A stretch of 10,329 nt of DNA, from contig JACRJM010000013.1 of NCBI GenBank assembly GCA_016219965.1, forward strand, positions 1 to 10,329, written 5' to 3'. The notes below the pieces were generated by a model. That model was not told the origin of the DNA. It made no database searches and saw only the letters and a list, made by a program, of their open reading frames with translations. This document shows, one piece after another, positions 1 to 5,554 of this stretch (position 1 is the first letter of the stretch; every line of letters begins with the position of its first letter). The stretch comes from Candidatus Schekmanbacteria bacterium. Its GTDB lineage: Bacteria; Schekmanbacteria; GWA2-38-11; J061. A program made the translations under genes and the position numbers.

Positions 1-267
1 CCTCTTACCAATGCCTCTTTTCTGATATTCCCTGTGAACTGCAAGATCAGAAAGATAACAGGCATAATGAAAGTCCGTCATTGAGCGCGCAATGCCTATC
101 AGTTTTCCATCATTCCAGGCCGTAACCATTAGATTGGAATTTTTTACCATTCCTTCCATGCACTCCCGATCATCAATTGGCCTGCGTTCGCCAAGTGTTG
201 ATTCGCGCAGCAGTTCGATGAATTGATCTGCTGTTACCGGCGCGTTCACTTTGTACTCTATGCTCAT
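1..267 (-). CDS. GNAT-family N-acetyltransferase, C-terminus beyond window (integron cassette)
   Basis: The first 89 codons of a GNAT acetyltransferase read leftward off the window edge. The protein begins MSIEYKVNAPVTADQF. It reaches the acetyl-CoA-binding core, with the beta-strand 'CYLSDLAVHREYQKRGIGKR'; Q-x-x-G-I-G-K is the family's motif A pyrophosphate-binding loop. Members move an acetyl group from acetyl-CoA to an amine; the substrate cannot be read from this fragment. The ATG is 13 bases from the core site GTTAGCTG (minus strand 287-280), so this is the first cassette of integron head 1, a common cassette cargo. There is only a weak purine-rich stretch (AAGAAAGAC) before the ATG. Its attC should lie left of the window. 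Seen: motif A and the core site. Inferred: cassette status, since the other end is missing. Confidence 0.88.
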   Translation of the reverse strand, partial: MSIEYKVNAPVTADQFIELLRESTLGERRPIDDRECMEGMVKNSNLMVTAWNDGKLIGIARSMTDFHYACYLSDLAVHREYQKRGIGKR

Positions 268-279
268 GTCTTTCTTATG

Positions 280-457
280 CAGCTAACCATTGATTCCCAT
301 GCAACTTTGCCCTGATCTTATTATATTGGCATGGTTTTCGGGTAGTTTTAACCGATGCCAATATCAAGGCATTATGCCTTGATAACGATAATATAAAGGA
401 CTTACATATGCAGAGTCAAGACCAAAAACAAAAGATGCTTGACCAGGCCCCCAGCAT
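280..457 (+). other. Integron head copy 1: attI, integrase promoter region, intI start
   Basis: This segment closely matches the second copy near 5555-5720. Order: core site CAGCTAAC (280-287, cut site on the minus strand), then 'CATTGATT', an inverted repeat with 10-bp arms ATATTGGCAT/ATGCCAATAT (323-332 and 355-364, 22-base loop), an adjoining 21-bp palindrome (363-383), an AT-rich GATAATATAAAGG stretch, and the integrase ATG at 408. Similarity to copy 2 ends near 457 (CCAGCAT). The arrangement (integrase rightward, cassettes leftward on the opposite strand) is that of a normal integron. On the minus strand TATAAT at 325-320 could be the -10 of a cassette promoter, but no convincing -35 lies upstream. 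Confidence 0.7.
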
Positions 458-500
458 TCGACACGACAAAAATGATGCAAATCCAAGACGGAAATGGTAG
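408..500 (+). pseudogene. intI: Integron integrase N-terminal stub 1
   Basis: Thirty codons starting MQSQDQKQKMLDQAPSI match the first residues of the integrase stub at 5677 (MQSQDQKPKILDQVRSI), then lose all similarity after about codon 17 and stop at 498-500. The catalytic domain of the tyrosine recombinase (R...HxxR...Y) is absent, so the product cannot recombine DNA. Upstream is AAAGG at 396-400 as a plausible ribosome site. The sequence after the break is unrelated to copy 2, so this is a truncation and not a frameshift. The intI assignment rests on similarity to copy 2, which is itself recognisable as the SAM-like N-terminal domain. Confidence 0.6.
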
Positions 501-618
501 CCTTGAACCTATCAAGGCAGGAGGGTAAATCGTGAGTATTCAATCTGCCGGCAAAATGCCGCAGGTAAGCCAGGGGGCTATAGTTCATGCAAATACTACA
601 GATCGAATGGCAAGATGA
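500..618 (+). other. Hairpin, Shine-Dalgarno and 28-codon GTG reading frame; doubtful mini-gene
   Basis: Between the integrase stub and the next gene lies a perfect 7-bp hairpin (GCCTTGA at 500-506, TCAAGGC at 512-518), directly followed by AGGAGGG and a GTG at 532. The frame reads MSIQSAGKMPQVSQGAIVHA... and stops at 616-618 after 28 residues. I do not recognise the peptide. The strong ribosome site suggests a real start whose gene has been cut short, or a small peptide gene. From 619 to 740 I see only AT-rich sequence without a clear feature. Confidence 0.25.
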
Positions 619-753
619 TTAAAACGATAATTGCATAATTTATTTGCAGCTATCGCAAGGGTTAGGAAAAATAATCTGATACGGCATGAAAAAAATACAG
701 AGAAGCAAAAATACTTTGAGACATCAACGTCTGATCGATGGAGGAGGCGCTAA

Positions 754-1047
754 ATGCAAATAACAGTTGATAAGACCCTTGAGATTTTATCAAGAGACTT
801 TAACCTTTCCAAAGAGGAAATCTTAAAAGAAGGATTAAAGTATTTTCTGGAGAAAAGACTGAGAGAAATAAAATCAGAAATTTACAGAATAACCGGCAAA
901 TACAAAATATCATCAGTAGAAGAATTTGAAACCTTATACAAAGAAGGGAAGATAGAAGAAAAAGACTCTTTAGCTGATTTTCAAAAATTAGACCATCTTG
1001 AATTCAAAAAAGAAGAGATCGAAAGACTTCTTCGCGAGATGCAATGA
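754..1047 (+). CDS. Small antitoxin-like hypothetical protein (97 aa)
   Basis: A 97-residue, highly charged, mostly helical protein (MQITVDKTLEILSRDFNLSK...) with no signal peptide or membrane segment. A strong ribosome site, GGAGGAGG, sits about six bases before the ATG. The start 'LEILSRDFNLSKEEILKEGLKYFLEKRL' region (residues 9-36) could form a helix-turn-helix or dimerisation segment, followed by a predicted coiled region rich in E and K. Its stop overlaps the next start as ATGA (1044-1047), the tight coupling usual in type II toxin-antitoxin pairs. I know similar small proteins upstream of DUF6516-like partners, but I cannot confirm the family here. Role as antitoxin is inferred from size, charge and neighbours. 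Confidence 0.6.
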   Translation: MQITVDKTLEILSRDFNLSKEEILKEGLKYFLEKRLREIKSEIYRITGKYKISSVEEFETLYKEGKIEEKDSLADFQKLDHLEFKKEEIERLLREMQ

Positions 1048-1163
1048 TCATTAACACAGGACGACTTAAAGAGATATCTGAGATTGAATTTGGCGATATT
1101 GTTGATGATGTTATCCTCACTGATATTAACTAAATCCGCATCATCTTGATAGTGGGAGGGTGA
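1044..1163 (+). pseudogene. Truncated partner of the preceding gene, possibly a DUF6516-type toxin remnant
   Basis: The frame opens with ATGA overlapping the previous stop and reads MIINTGRLKEISEIEFGDIV, then DDVILTDIN before TAA at 1131-1133. Reading through the stop in the same frame gives IRIILIVGG and a second stop at 1161-1163. 'LTDIN-x-IRIILI' followed by 'DGS' is how I remember the N-terminus of DUF6516-type toxins. This looks like such a gene with a nonsense mutation at the x position and the rest deleted. The deletion joint leaves GGGAGGG, which now serves as ribosome site for the MNT gene at 1165. Family identity is from memory and moderate at best; the truncation is likely given only 29 codons. 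Confidence 0.4.
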
Positions 1164-1164
1164 G

Positions 1165-1482
1165 ATGAACAAAGAAATTTATGCAAGATTAAGAGAGATC
1201 AGTAAGCGATTAAAGAAGGAGTATCACGCACAGGAAGTCATCCTATTTGGTTCTTATGCCACAGGCAAAGCTACAAAAGACAGCGATGTTGACCTGTTTA
1301 TTATTGCATCTACAAAAGAGAGATTTTTTGAGAGAATGGCAACTGTTAAGCGTCTTATACGGGATTTGCGAAATGGATTTCCTGTCTCCCCTATTGTCTT
1401 AACACACATGGAACTGGAAAAGAGGAAAAAAGCAGGAGATCAATTTGTTCGGCAGATTTTAGAATCCGGGATGATTTTATAA
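1165..1482 (+). CDS. mntA: MNT-type nucleotidyltransferase, probable antitoxin (105 aa)
   Basis: A minimal nucleotidyltransferase of the polymerase-beta superfamily. The signature is visible at residues 28-47: LFGSYATGKATKDSDVDLFI, that is G-S-x(9)-D-x-D, with the two metal-binding aspartates in SDVDL. The fold is completed by a helical C-terminus. Proteins of this size are the antitoxins of HEPN/MNT pairs and AMPylate the HEPN toxin from ATP. A HEPN C-terminal fragment follows at 1523-1660, in the expected gene order, but its N-terminal half is gone, so the antitoxin seems orphaned. GGGAGGG lies three bases before the ATG, which is close. The family is clear; the symbol is given by analogy. 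Confidence 0.85.
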   Translation: MNKEIYARLREISKRLKKEYHAQEVILFGSYATGKATKDSDVDLFIIASTKERFFERMATVKRLIRDLRNGFPVSPIVLTHMELEKRKKAGDQFVRQILESGMIL

Positions 1483-1522
1483 AGAAAGATAAAAAGATTG
1501 TGAACGTTGAAGACGTGTGTCA

Positions 1523-1660
1523 GGATATTATTTTGCAGACAGATATCCCCCTCTCGGCGTGTTAGATATTACCTGTGAAGATGTTAAAAAAGATTTAAAA
1601 GAAGTTAGAAAACTTATCAGGACAATGTTTCCGAATGAGAAATTAGATGCCCGAAAATAA
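1523..1660 (+). pseudogene. hepT: HEPN-domain toxin, C-terminal remnant
   Basis: A 45-residue frame reads GYYFADRYPPLGVLDITCED and continues VKKDLKEVRKLIRTMFPNEK to a stop at 1658-1660. Y-x-x-x-RYP followed by an acidic helix is the usual C-terminal end of HEPN proteins, and the position right after an MNT gene fits. Upstream in this frame is a stop a few codons away and no start. The catalytic R-x(4-6)-H motif that makes HEPN proteins ribonucleases would lie in the lost N-terminal part. Between 1483 and 1522 no HEPN-like sequence is visible in any frame, so the missing piece was deleted and not merely frameshifted. Confidence 0.5.
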
Positions 1661-1676
1661 CAATAATAAAAACCTT

Positions 1677-1778
1677 ATGATGGGGAAATTCTAATGCAAC
1701 TGCTCGTGCTATCCTTGATATGTTGGAATACTAAAGTACGGTAGTCTTTTTATCAATTAAAATGGGATGTGTCCCTAA
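1677..1778 (-). mobile_element. 5' end fragment of a REP-associated transposase element (repeat copy A)
   Basis: This 102-bp segment is a near-copy (about nine mismatches and two one-base indels by eye) of 3232-3333. On the minus strand it begins TTAGGGACACATCCCA, with a small GGGA-CACA-TCCC hairpin, and runs into the first codons of a transposase. In copy B these read MPRIARAVALEFPHH; here the ATG has become ATA (near 1720) and the sequence ends after EFPHH. It is therefore an element end plus a start-less coding stub. It cuts the restriction-subunit remnant to its right: the TAG that now ends that frame is supplied by the element. Confidence 0.65.
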
Positions 1779-1959
1779 TATAATAAACGCTGTTGCGCTT
1801 CGCTAAACTGTAGATAGGCCGCGCGTTGATGCCCTTGAGCGCCCACATCCAGCGCGTCGATGTATTGCTTCTCGTTCTCCTTATCAACCTCAACCACCAG
1901 CGGAGTGCCGGGTCAAGGATGGCATAGGGCGATTCGGTGAAGTTGGGATGGAGCGCCAT
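1775..1959 (-). pseudogene. Restriction/helicase (Res-like) subunit, internally deleted remnant
   Basis: The start MALHPNFTESPYAILDPA is what I recall for large DEAD/DEAH-helicase restriction subunits of a type III-like family. About 18 codons in, the sequence jumps, in another frame, to PLVVEVDKENEKQYIDALDV, which resembles a later region of the same family, and ends QFSEAQQRLLY at a TAG contributed by the adjoining element. Translation from the original start instead continues in a meaningless frame (WWLRLIRRTRS...). The large helicase core is missing, so there can be no activity. The ATG overlaps the KilA-N stop as TAATG, so the genes were translationally coupled. Confidence 0.55.
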
Positions 1960-2771
1960 TATTTGTCCCCCGCTTCAAGGCGCTTGATTCCTGTGTCGTT
2001 CGTCAGAAGTCTCATCTGCTGGATTGCAATCTGGTTCAACTTGCTGAGCCGCTCTGCCTGTGACGTCTTTTCCTGGATGAAAAGGGCATTTAGATTTTCC
2101 AGATTGGAGAGGCAAACAAGTTGTGACATATTCGCGTAGTCTCGAATATTGCCCTTATCGCCCGGATGGCTGTCACGCCATTGCCTGGCGGTCATGCCGA
2201 ATAGAGCCATGTTCAGGACATCCGCTTCCGAGGCGTAAATCAGATTTGTCTGTTGCGGAGTGAGTTTCGGCGGGATCAAGTTCTCTTTGACGGCGTCGGT
2301 ATGAATCCGGTAGTTGATTTTTGTCAGATTCCGCCGGATATCCCAGCCGAGCTGCTTGTGCTCTTCGTCCTTTAATCGCTGAAATTCTTTTATGAGATAA
2401 ATTTTAAATTCAGCACTGATCCACATGCCGAATTCAAAAGCAATGTCTTTGTGTGCGTAAGTACCGCCGTATCTCCCCGCTGTAGCCTTCAATCCAATAG
2501 CATTTGTTTTTTCAGTCCACTCTTTAACGCTGAGCTTGTAACTGTTTAAACCCGCCTGACTTTTAATTATGGCAAATTCGCCATAATTAAAAGTAGGATT
2601 ATAAATTCTTTCCCAAACACCCAGAAATTCAACAGTATTTCTATTTCTTAACCAATCTGAAATAAAAAACTCTCCGTCTTTTGCTTTTAGCATATCGGTT
2701 AAAGAGATATAGTCATCGTTATTTACCGTGATTATTGAGATTTCGGTGCCTTTAACTTTGATCTTCGCCAT
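1959..2771 (-). CDS. KilA-N domain protein (270 aa)
   Basis: A 270-residue protein beginning MAKIKVKGTEISIITVNN. The KilA-N DNA-binding domain spans roughly residues 18-135, with the typical blocks DYISLTDMLKAKDG, FFISDWLRNRNTVEFLGVWE and GGTYAHKDIAFEFGMWISAE. The C-terminal 130 residues are helical and hydrophilic and resemble those of KilA-N proteins found next to restriction-modification genes. The ATG at 2771 is chosen because GGGAGGG lies seven bases before it; the longer frame from 2870 only reads methyltransferase sequence in the wrong frame. It overlaps the upstream methyltransferase stop (TAATG) and the downstream Res start (TAATG), so it was the middle gene of a mod-kilAN-res operon. 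It looks intact although both neighbours are broken. Role unknown; DNA binding is the family expectation. Confidence 0.82.
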   Translation of the reverse strand: MAKIKVKGTEISIITVNNDDYISLTDMLKAKDGEFFISDWLRNRNTVEFLGVWERIYNPTFNYGEFAIIKSQAGLNSYKLSVKEWTEKTNAIGLKATAGRYGGTYAHKDIAFEFGMWISAEFKIYLIKEFQRLKDEEHKQLGWDIRRNLTKINYRIHTDAVKENLIPPKLTPQQTNLIYASEADVLNMALFGMTARQWRDSHPGDKGNIRDYANMSQLVCLSNLENLNALFIQEKTSQAERLSKLNQIAIQQMRLLTNDTGIKRLEAGDK

Positions 2772-2899
2772 TATTTCTTCCCTCCCACTGTAACTTCGAC
2801 AATGGTCATCGTGTCGTTGCCGAAGATGTCCACCACCTTGACAGCCAGCTCGCGCCGCACCGAAGGGCATTCGTGAAAAACGCTGGTGAGTTCGCCCTC
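2771..2899 (-). pseudogene. DNA methyltransferase/R-M protein, C-terminal remnant
   Basis: The frame ending at the TAA that overlaps the KilA-N start reads ...EGELTSVFHECPSVRRELAV, then KVVDIFGNDTMTIVEVTVGG and KK. 'VKV(I/V)DIFGNDTM' is a tail I associate with proteins of type III-like restriction-modification operons, most likely the methyltransferase or its fused partner. Everything upstream is replaced by transposase sequence, with the joint between about 2893 and 2899. Identification is from memory of this tail and from its coupling to KilA-N and Res-like genes. Confidence 0.45.
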
Positions 2900-3277
2900 A
2901 CAGGATTTTGTTCTATGTATCTTGCCACTGCCCATAAATACTTTTCCTTATCCACTACACATGAATGATATCTGCTCTCCCATAACCTGCCTGTCCTCTT
3001 GTATGTCCTGTTGAAGTATTGAGTATAGCAAAGGGTTATACCCTGCATCATTTTGTATAACGACTCATTTTTTATCGGCCTTGTCAGAAAATGCACATGA
3101 TTACTCATAAGACAGTAGGCAAGGATGTATGTATCCCATTTACCTGAATATTCTTTGAGGAGTGACAGATATTTCTTTTTATCCCCCTCGTTAATAAAAA
3201 CTCTTTCTCTGTTGTTGCCTCTTTGAACAACATGATGGGGGAAATTCTAATGCAACTGCTCGTGCTATCCGTGGCAT
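2893..3277 (-). pseudogene. REP-associated tyrosine (Y1) transposase, frameshifted and truncated
   Basis: From ATG at 3277 the frame reads MPRIARAVALEFP. A run of five C (plus-strand G 3237-3241) shifts it; with four C, as in copy A at 1681-1684, it would continue PHHVVQRGNNRERVFINEGD and LAYCLMSNHVHFLTRPIKNE. HxH in 'NHVHF' is the metal-binding motif of the IS200/REP (Y1_Tnp) family, and 'RLWESRYHSCVVD' and 'ARYIEQNPVRA' are also family blocks. The family normally runs about 200-240 residues; here it stops after about 130 at the joint with the methyltransferase tail. It is dead twice over. Such enzymes move single-stranded copies of themselves or of REP hairpins. Confidence 0.8.
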
Positions 3278-3333
3278 GTTGGGGTACTAAAGTATAGTTG
3301 TCTTTTTGTCAATTAAATGGGATGTGTCCCTAA
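3232..3333 (-). repeat. 102-bp repeat copy B (element end plus transposase start)
   Basis: The second copy of the repeat seen at 1677-1778, in the same orientation. It holds the element's 5' end, with TTAGGGACACATCCCA on the minus strand at about 3334-3319, and the transposase leader and first 15 codons with an intact ATG (3277-3275). Its outer end lies inside the attC of the TIR cassette, so the element landed in, or recombined with, that recombination site. Confidence 0.7.
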
Positions 3334-3400
3334 ATTCCTCCTCCTTGAATAAAAACCACCAGAGGCTAATCCCGGTCGGCTCGATGGCTTTGTTGTACGC
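3334..3400 (-). other. attC site of the TIR cassette, truncated
   Basis: On the minus strand the TIR cassette ends with GCGTACAAC (3400-3392), the exact complement of its first bases GTTGTACGC (4924-4916), as required for R'' and R' of one attC. It continues AAAGCCATCGAGCC, a plausible L'' arm, but the complementary L'-R' half is missing: the transposase element begins at 3333. The cassette could no longer be excised as a unit. Confidence 0.55.
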
Positions 3401-3458
3401 TGTCTTATTTTCTCAATTTTGCAGTTGACGTCTCCCTCGCAGTCATTTCTTAGCATTA

Positions 3459-4853
3459 TCAAAAGCTCAAATTAAAATCATCGATTAAATCAATTATTAC
3501 GTCAGAAGGATCGAGTTTTTTATATTTCCGTCTCAGCATTTCTTTTAAGTGATCATTGGAAACAAAAAGCACTAGCTTGTTCTGTTCTATGAATGTATCC
3601 TTTCTTTTTTCTATCCCACTATTATTAGGCAGTTTTCTGCTACAAATAATACCAAAGCGTCCAATGGTCTTCTTTAAATAATCACTGATTTGTAGAATAG
3701 TTTGTTTGTCTATATCACTACCCTTCTCTGAATAATTATTGAACTCGACCACGATATATTTGGCGTCATAATCCTCGCGTATAAATCTCCAATTCTCTTC
3801 CTTACTTCTATTCGGAAATATTGCATCTCTTATGTCAATTCCTGATTGTCTTCGTGATTGAAGTTTAGGTGTACCGAGGGGAGGCACAAATAATTGTGTT
3901 AATATCTTAACGCAAATGTCCTCGTATTGCTTCCATCCTTTTTCTCCTTCGGAGCAATTATCGAGTTCCTGTATTAACTGTTGGATGTTGCTAAACTCCT
4001 TATCGATAAGTTTCACTTGCCTTGGTTCTTTTAATGGTTTTATTGAAAAATATTTTTCAAGTATGTCTGGAGACGTATATAATTTGTTAAGTAACTTTTG
4101 TTCTTCCCAAACAACAATATTAGTAGCTGAATGAGAAAGAAAATCTCTTGAGCTGTTGGTCAGTTCTGAGTTAGTTACAAGGAATACCTTATCTGCTTTC
4201 TCAGATAAAGACAGAGAGTAAAGCTGACGTAAAATATCAATAGATATCTTTTGATTATTGTAAAATTTTGTTTCAATTAGAATTTTATCATTAGACTCAA
4301 ACTTATTGGGAATTGTAGCAACAAAGTCAAAGCCGCCATCGCGAGTTTTAGGAGTTCTTGAAATTGCAAAACCTTCTTTAGTAAGCAACTCGTAAATTAA
4401 GTTCTCGAAATCCTTATAATTAAGTTTTTTCCAATCTAGTTTAGAATAAGTTGCTACTGGGGCTAATTTTATTTCTTTAATCAGATATTCTAAACCTTTC
4501 TCTCTATCCTTTGATAAGTCAATATATAAGTAACCTGCAATATCTGTTGGAATGACTACATCATCGATTTTTAGTATGATAATTCTGATACCTTTTGTAA
4601 TCGAATTATGTAGTAAGGCGGAATTAAACTCATGTCTAACCCATTCTGATTTTGACGAGTTCTTACTAAAAACAACTATTATGCTGCTACTGGCTTCAAG
4701 TCCTTCTTTAATTCTCTGTTTTATGCTGTCGCCGAGCTTTATTTCATTTGAGTCATACCAAGTATTAATATTGCTCTCATTAAGTTTACGCGTCAGCCAG
4801 TCAACAAATAACTTGTCGCTGTGAGAGTAGCTTATGAATATTTTAGTTCTCAT
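3459..4853 (-). CDS. TIR domain plus restriction-endonuclease-like domains, probable anti-phage effector (464 aa, integron cassette)
   Basis: Domain order by inspection: TIR (residues 1-130) with FISYSHSD at 6-13, 'WYD...EI.LGDS' at 32-43 and 'SEWVRHEF' at 69-76, whose Glu75 aligns with the catalytic glutamate of TIR NADases. Then an Mrr-like nuclease domain (about 140-270) with FENLIYELL, D176 in GGFDF and E194-T-K196, a complete D...ExK site. Then a second REase-like domain (about 300-460) with YEDICVKIL, GIDIRD at 338-343 and VVEFNNY, where the expected ExK is E370-F-N372, so it may be inactive. TIR domains cleave NAD+ or signal; Mrr-like domains cut DNA. The combination suggests an abortive-infection or modified-DNA-dependent defence protein. 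It is the only gene of a cassette bounded by GTTGTACGC and GCGTACAAC. It is visibly AT-richer than the genes at either end of the window, which fits horizontal origin. The ribosome site is weak (GAGAAC, 7 bases before ATG). Confidence 0.85.
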   Translation of the reverse strand: MRTKIFISYSHSDKLFVDWLTRKLNESNINTWYDSNEIKLGDSIKQRIKEGLEASSSIIVVFSKNSSKSEWVRHEFNSALLHNSITKGIRIIILKIDDVVIPTDIAGYLYIDLSKDREKGLEYLIKEIKLAPVATYSKLDWKKLNYKDFENLIYELLTKEGFAISRTPKTRDGGFDFVATIPNKFESNDKILIETKFYNNQKISIDILRQLYSLSLSEKADKVFLVTNSELTNSSRDFLSHSATNIVVWEEQKLLNKLYTSPDILEKYFSIKPLKEPRQVKLIDKEFSNIQQLIQELDNCSEGEKGWKQYEDICVKILTQLFVPPLGTPKLQSRRQSGIDIRDAIFPNRSKEENWRFIREDYDAKYIVVEFNNYSEKGSDIDKQTILQISDYLKKTIGRFGIICSRKLPNNSGIEKRKDTFIEQNKLVLFVSNDHLKEMLRRKYKKLDPSDVIIDLIDDFNLSF

Positions 4854-4915
4854 TGTAAGTTCTCGGATAATGGCGAACTACTATCATTAGTGCCATTGAT
4901 TTTCAATTTATTTTT

Positions 4916-4984
4916 GCGTACAACACGATGCTCACCAGCGTGGCGCGCCGTTTTGCCACGTCCGGTGGAGCTATTTGTTAGCTG
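4916..4984 (-). other. attC recombination site between the HNH-like and TIR cassettes
   Basis: Read on the minus strand: R'' CAGCTAAC (4984-4977), L'' arm AAATAGCTCCACCGGACGTGGC, loop AAAACGGC, an answering arm GCCACGCTGGTGAGC, then R' GTTGTACGC. The arms pair along CTCCACCGGACGTGGC/GCCACGCTGGTGAG with unpaired extra bases on one side, which is the hallmark by which integron integrases choose the attC bottom strand. The core matches the Y-A-A-C...G-TT pattern. This is the only complete attC in the window. It contains the stop codon of the HNH-like gene (4973-4971). Confidence 0.8.
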
Positions 4985-5402
4985 TTTTTACTACTTTCTT
5001 GCACAAATCCACGAATTCTTTATAGGACAGGTCGTTCTTTGCATCATTAGTTCTCCAAGAGCATATCTTAAATTCTGCTTTGCCTTTTCCATCGCCAACG
5101 TGATCGGCTGATGGAAGGAGGGCGAACTTCTTCTTGTACTGCCTCCCCTGTTCCTTGGATTCGTTATTATCGTATTTACTTAATAGATGCCATTCTAACT
5201 CTTCCCCAGTATAGACGTCGTTGCCCTTCGACTCATTGACCGCATTATGGATCTCGATTTTATATTATTCGGTTGTGGCTTCAGTGTTTCCTCGCCCCCT
5301 ATCCCGTCTTACATGCGATGCAGCCTTTCTATGCAGCCAAAGTTCGTAATGTGCCTGGGTGATCTTCCCTTTAAGGAATGTCGGCAATTCGTATTTTCTC
5401 AT
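4971..5402 (-). pseudogene. HNH-like cassette protein with one internal stop codon
   Basis: The frame from ATG at 5402 reads MRKYELPTFLKGKITQAHYE, then ...RRDRGRGNTEATTE and meets TAA at 5267-5265. Past that single stop the same frame continues for 97 sense codons (YKIEIHNAVNESKGNDVYTG, ...SADHVGDGKGKAEFKICSWR, TNDAKNDLSYKEF...) to TAG at 4973-4971 inside the attC. The 'YTGE...DH...F.IC.WRTNDAK.DLS' order resembles HNH endonucleases, and I recall similar proteins as frequent integron cassettes. GAA to TAA (one G to T change) would explain the stop. The ATG is 9 bases from the cassette boundary. A longer N-terminus reading into the MITE is false. No frameshift is present, so either a recent nonsense mutation, a sequencing error, or readthrough. 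Confidence 0.65.
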
Positions 5403-5410
5403 TTTCTTTT

Positions 5411-5422
5411 CAGCTAACCATT
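5411..5422 (+). other. Left part of attI copy 2, split from the rest by a MITE
   Basis: CAGCTAACCATT is the core site of head 2; on the minus strand GTTAGCTG begins the HNH-like cassette. The continuation GATTGACAGG is found at 5561 on the other side of the inserted element, as shown by the uninterrupted copies at 280-294 and 6504-6524. Confidence 0.65.
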
Positions 5423-5554
5423 GATGACTTCGTAAAAAGTCATTATTGTCACCCTGAACTTGTTTCAGGGTCTCGTAACTTAGTAATTTTATTAGATGCT
5501 GAAACAAGTTCAGCATGACAAATTGGGCATTGTCCGACTTTTTACGAGTTCATC
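5423..5554. mobile_element. 132-bp MITE with terminal inverted repeats, inserted in attI
   Basis: The ends are GATGACTTCGTAAAAAGTC (5423-5441) and the reverse complement of GATGAACTCGTAAAAAGTC (5554-5536), imperfect 19-bp inverted repeats. Inside are two similar hairpins, CCCTGAACTTGTTTCAGGG and TGCTGAACTTGTTTCAGCA. ACCATT is duplicated at 5417-5422 and 5555-5560 (or ACCATTGAT if the element starts three bases later). There is no transposase, so it must have been moved in trans. Such 'CTGAACTTGTTTCAG' elements are widespread in bacterial genomes, and translations of them (MLNLFQHL...LKQVQGD) are often mis-annotated as proteins. Confidence 0.85.

Noticed and set aside
364-588. Minus-strand frame of 74 codons over head 1
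   Set aside because: It lies opposite the integrase stub and palindromes, has no recognisable motif and no ribosome site.
2772-2870. Longer start of the KilA-N gene (MPFGAARAGC...)
   Set aside because: These codons read the methyltransferase tail in the wrong frame; the ATG at 2771 has a good ribosome site.
3401-3458. Short frame after the TIR gene (MLRNDCEGDVNCKIEKIRQR...)
   Set aside because: It would run through the attC and into the transposase element, with no ribosome site; most likely chance.
5403-5516. N-terminal extension MLNLFQHLIKLLSYETLKQV of the HNH-like cassette protein
   Set aside because: It is translation of the MITE, a known annotation artefact, and crosses the cassette boundary; the start at 5402 lies just inside the cassette.
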